Source: Fulvimarina sp040239565
Lineage (GTDB): Bacteria > Pseudomonadota > Alphaproteobacteria > Rhizobiales > Rhizobiaceae
Length of the DNA stretch: 64,000 nt
Direction: 5' to 3'
NCBI RefSeq assembly: GCF_040239565.1
Contig: NZ_JBEHWS010000002.1
Coordinates: 124,001-188,000 of the forward strand
The number at the start of each line of letters is the position of its first letter. The first letter of the stretch is position 1. A model generated the notes under the pieces. The model ran no database searches. It was not told the DNA's origin and worked only from the letters and a program-made list of their open reading frames with translations. The translations under genes and the position numbers were made by a program. Positions 61,450-64,000 of the stretch are shown piece by piece.

Positions 61450-64000
61450 GCTTGTCCTTCAAGGCAGCGAGCTTTGCGAAAGGCGAGTCGGGATCGGCCC
61501 GCTGATTGCGCTTATCCTGCTGGCGTTCGCCGCCGCCGCCGTGACCGCCACGCTCTCCACCCTTGGGCTTGTCGAAGCGCCGCTGTTTGCCGCCCTTGCC
61601 GCCGGGCTTGCCCTGGCCGCCGCGATTCTGACGTCCGTCCTCGCGCTCGCCGCCCTGACCGCGGCCTTGGCCCTGCTGACCGCCGGGCCGCTGGCGCGCG
61701 CCTCCAGCGGGACGCCGGTTGCGGTCGGGGCGGTGTTGGCGCCAGACGAGGACCGTGCGCGGCTCTTCCGGCTCGTCGGATGCCGCGGTGACGAGATCGG
61801 GCGTTGCTTCGGCGCCGCCGGTAGCGCCCTCGGCGTTCTCTTCGGATAGGGTTGCGCCAGCATCTTCCGAGGCGGCTTCGGCCGATGCGATCATCGTGTT
61901 CTCGCGATCGGCAGCTGCCGGCTCTCCAGACTGTTGGGCCGAGACGGCATCGCCTGTGCCAGGTTCGGCGGCAGCTTCCACCTCGATCGCCTCGCTCGCC
62001 GGACGTTCGGCATGAGCGACCGGGCGAGCCTCGTGACCAAGGGAATCGGCCTTGCTTTCCTGGGCGACGTCACCACCGGTCGAAGCCGTGGCGAAAGCCG
62101 CGCCCTCGGCGTTATTTTCAGGCGTTTCAAGCGGCGCGGCAGACGGCTTGGCTGTCTGCTCGTGCGATGCGATCTCGGATGCAGGCACATTCTCGCCGAC
62201 AGAAGCCTGCGCATCATCAGCGCCGGCCTCCCGGCTTGCTGCAGCGGCGGCCTCTGCGGCCTTCGCGGCGTCTGCTTCCTTGGCAGCTGCAATTTTCGCT
62301 TCGGCCTCGGCGTCGAACTGATCGAGTTCGGCCTCGACCGCGTTGGCATCCTTCTGGTCGGCGCGGTAGCCGAGGCCTTTCAGGATTTCCTCCATATCGT
62401 CGGCCGTCGCGCCGAGAATCGACATCATGCCGGGCGTGATGAGAAACTGGTTGCCGGAATAGCCGCCATCGGGACGACGCCCCTCGCCCGGCTTCCAGGA
62501 GAGCGCCGGACGGATGATGTCCGCAAGACGCTCCAGAATATCGACGCGCACTGCGCGGCGGCCGAGCAGACGATATCCTGACAGCTCGTAGAATTTCGGA
62601 TCATAGGTGGTGTCGGCGACGGCCGAAGTGCGGCCCGTCGCCAGAAGCTCAGGCACATCGCCATAGCCGGCCCGTTCGCGGGCATCGTGATGGATCGCCC
62701 AGAGCAGAGTGATGAGATTGGCCGGCGCAGGCTTCACCAGCAGCGGCACGAAGATGTGGTAGGCCCCAAAACGCACACCCAATCGGCGGAGCGCGGCACG
62801 GGAGGCCTGATCGAGCCCCCGCACGTCCTCGGAAATCTCCCGTCTTTGGACGAGACCGAAATTCTCGTAGAGACGATAAGCGATGCCCTTGGCTGCGCCA
62901 TCCAGCCCATCGCCATCGCGAAGATCGATGAGTGGCTTCAGGATCGTCGTCACCTGATAGCCGAGAAAGCGCTCGATCCGCGCTACGACCTTGTCGCGCG
63001 CAGGGCCGGTCAGCTGGTCGTCGGCGAGAAGGACGAATTTCGGCTTCAGCGGGTCGTCGCTCGCGGAGAGCGCCGCCACCGGGGCGCCAAGCCAACGCAC
63101 GATCGCATCGGAGCCGATCGCGAAATCGCCGTTCGGCGCGTTGGCGAAGCGCTCTGCGCGCTTGTCGAACTCACCGGCGAGCGCCTTCTGAGAAGCCGCT
63201 CGCACGGCTTTTCCATCCTGCCCTTCGGCAGTCGTATCGATGGAAAAGCGGAACCCCTGGAGTTCGCCGACAGCATGGCCCTCGACCATAACGGTGCCGT
63301 CGTTCGCGATCTCTGCTTCCATGAATGCGTTCTCTCTTAAGCGCCTCATCAAGACGCTTGTCCTGCGGTCTACGAAGCGTTTCGTCAACCTGTCGTGTAA
63401 AGCGTCGGAAAGACGATCTTCAATGCTTCGTGTCTTTTCGCGCCAGTGTGTCGGATCGGCCAACCAGCCCGGCCGGTGGGAAATATAGGTCCAGGTGCGA
63501 ATCTCGGCGATACGCTGGGAAAGAGTATCGATCTCGCCATCGGTCCGGTCGGCGCGCGAAACCTGTGCAGCCATGTAATCCTCCGCGACACGGCCCTGTT
63601 TTGCAAGATCGCGGTAAACCGTGGCGATGATCTCGGCATGCTGGGCCGGCGCGATGCGCCGGTAATCAGGCAGTTTGCAGGCTTCCCAGAGAAGTTCGAC
63701 CTGTTTGGGCGAAGTCGCCAGATCCATCACATCGTCGTCGCGCGAGAGATATTCCAGCGCTCTTCGGTCGACGGACGGCAGGGCCTTGGCGAGGTTGGAG
63801 TCCGGCTGCGGAGCGTCGAGACTGTCTTTCAGCGCCTCGACTGACGCAAAATCCACATTCGCCGAACGCCATTGCAGAACAGGAACCGACTGGAAACTGT
63901 GCGACTGAAGCGCCTCCACGAGATCGTCGGACAAGGGATCGACATGGCCGGTGACGCCAAACGTGCCGTCGCGCAGATGCCGGCCTGCGCGGCCCGCGAT
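61439..64000 (-). CDS. DEAD/DEAH-box RNA helicase (Suv3-like), C-terminal part
   Basis: The frame runs off the right edge, so the N-terminal helicase core is missing; 853 residues remain. At the edge IAGRAGRHLRDGTFGVTGHV is helicase motif VI. A long helical region follows (EALQSHSFQSVPVLQWRSAN; LKPLIDLRDGDGLDGAAKG; FGAYHIFVPLLVKPAPANLI), then a disordered Ala/Glu-rich stretch of about 170 residues, and a Gly/Arg/Gln-rich (RGG-like) end closing with DSPFAKLAALKDKL. This matches the alphaproteobacterial helicase upstream of S4-fdxA genes, similar to mitochondrial Suv3. RNA binding by the tail is likely. Confidence 0.9.
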   Translation of the reverse strand: MAGRAGRHLRDGTFGVTGHVDPLSDDLVEALQSHSFQSVPVLQWRSANVDFASVEALKDSLDAPQPDSNLAKALPSVDRRALEYLSRDDDVMDLATSPKQVELLWEACKLPDYRRIAPAQHAEIIATVYRDLAKQGRVAEDYMAAQVSRADRTDGEIDTLSQRIAEIRTWTYISHRPGWLADPTHWREKTRSIEDRLSDALHDRLTKRFVDRRTSVLMRRLRENAFMEAEIANDGTVMVEGHAVGELQGFRFSIDTTAEGQDGKAVRAASQKALAGEFDKRAERFANAPNGDFAIGSDAIVRWLGAPVAALSASDDPLKPKFVLLADDQLTGPARDKVVARIERFLGYQVTTILKPLIDLRDGDGLDGAAKGIAYRLYENFGLVQRREISEDVRGLDQASRAALRRLGVRFGAYHIFVPLLVKPAPANLITLLWAIHHDARERAGYGDVPELLATGRTSAVADTTYDPKFYELSGYRLLGRRAVRVDILERLADIIRPALSWKPGEGRRPDGGYSGNQFLITPGMMSILGATADDMEEILKGLGYRADQKDANAVEAELDQFDAEAEAKIAAAKEADAAKAAEAAAAASREAGADDAQASVGENVPASEIASHEQTAKPSAAPLETPENNAEGAAFATASTGGDVAQESKADSLGHEARPVAHAERPASEAIEVEAAAEPGTGDAVSAQQSGEPAAADRENTMIASAEAASEDAGATLSEENAEGATGGAEATPDLVTAASDEPEEPRTVLVWRQHRPDRNRRPAGGARQRPGGQQGQGRGQGGEREDGRQNRGGQGKPGGKGGKQRRFDKPKGGERGGHGGGGERQQDKRNQRADPDSPFAKLAALKDKLGK

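Overview
The window is a contiguous piece of a high-GC alphaproteobacterial chromosome, most likely from the Hyphomicrobiales (Rhizobiales). Supporting signs are the hemC-hemD-mitofilin-like-HemY block, the tsaD-gpsA-YciI-EVE block, the helicase-S4-fdxA block, FrcBCA-type sugar transport with a divergent ROK regulator, CsgH-type curli genes, a LOV-HWE-type histidine kinase, PhaZ, and a C-terminal xWxxF chemoreceptor. A crtY-crtI-crtB operon suggests a pigmented (yellow/orange) member such as Aurantimonadaceae; that family-level guess is inference. No rRNA, CRISPR array, insertion sequence, prophage or integrase was seen. Gene density is high and the genes look vertically inherited.

Layout: 1-5.7 kb, pyruvate carboxylase (cut at the left edge), purD, ubiA and a small secreted Cys protein. 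5.9-9.6 kb, carotenoid operon crtYIB (minus strand, 4-nt overlaps). 10-12.6 kb, MFS exporter, class I glutamine amidotransferase, TerB-like protein. 12.8-21 kb, HemY-like and mitofilin-like membrane proteins with hemD and hemC, divergent from tsaD, gpsA, YciI and EVE genes, then a small secreted protein. 21.4-24.3 kb, conserved hypotheticals, an MFS protein and rimM. 24.4-29 kb, frcB-frcC-frcA sugar ABC operon with its divergent ROK repressor. 29-36.2 kb, RcnB-like, PilZ, polA, LOV histidine kinase, pyrF, DUF1330, GNAT. 36.3-42.5 kb, PHB depolymerase with a long histone-like tail, FzlA-like GST, uppP, TSUP permease, NDUFA9-like reductase. 42.8 kb, tRNA-Leu(CAG). 43-47 kb, chemoreceptor and a three-gene curli set. 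47.3-54.6 kb, lepA, CYTH, CHAD, outer-membrane beta-barrel, uvrC, pgsA. 54.6-56.4 kb, copper chaperone PCuAC, DUF2946, Lrp/AsnC regulator. 56.6-57.7 kb, cobalamin riboswitch driving cbtB-cbtA. 57.7-59.5 kb, folP-folK-DUF1636. 59.6-64 kb, DUF922 protein, fdxA, S4 protein and the 3' part of a DEAD/DEAH helicase (cut at the right edge).

Most genes are housekeeping. The points most worth a second look are: (i) a LOV histidine kinase whose ATP-lid carries an insertion that makes the G1-G2 segment about 86 residues; (ii) a PhaZ depolymerase fused to a ~300-residue Ala/Lys/Pro/Glu tail ending in an Arg-rich patch; (iii) a three-stem, potentially two-state RNA structure just upstream of polA, which has no visible Shine-Dalgarno; (iv) a curlin-CsgH-curlin set without visible secretion genes; (v) a B12 riboswitch upstream of cobalt transporter genes that end tail-to-tail on a DUF1636 gene translationally coupled to folK; and (vi) paired palindromic operators between the frc operon and its ROK regulator. 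All assignments come from reading the sequence; no database search was possible.
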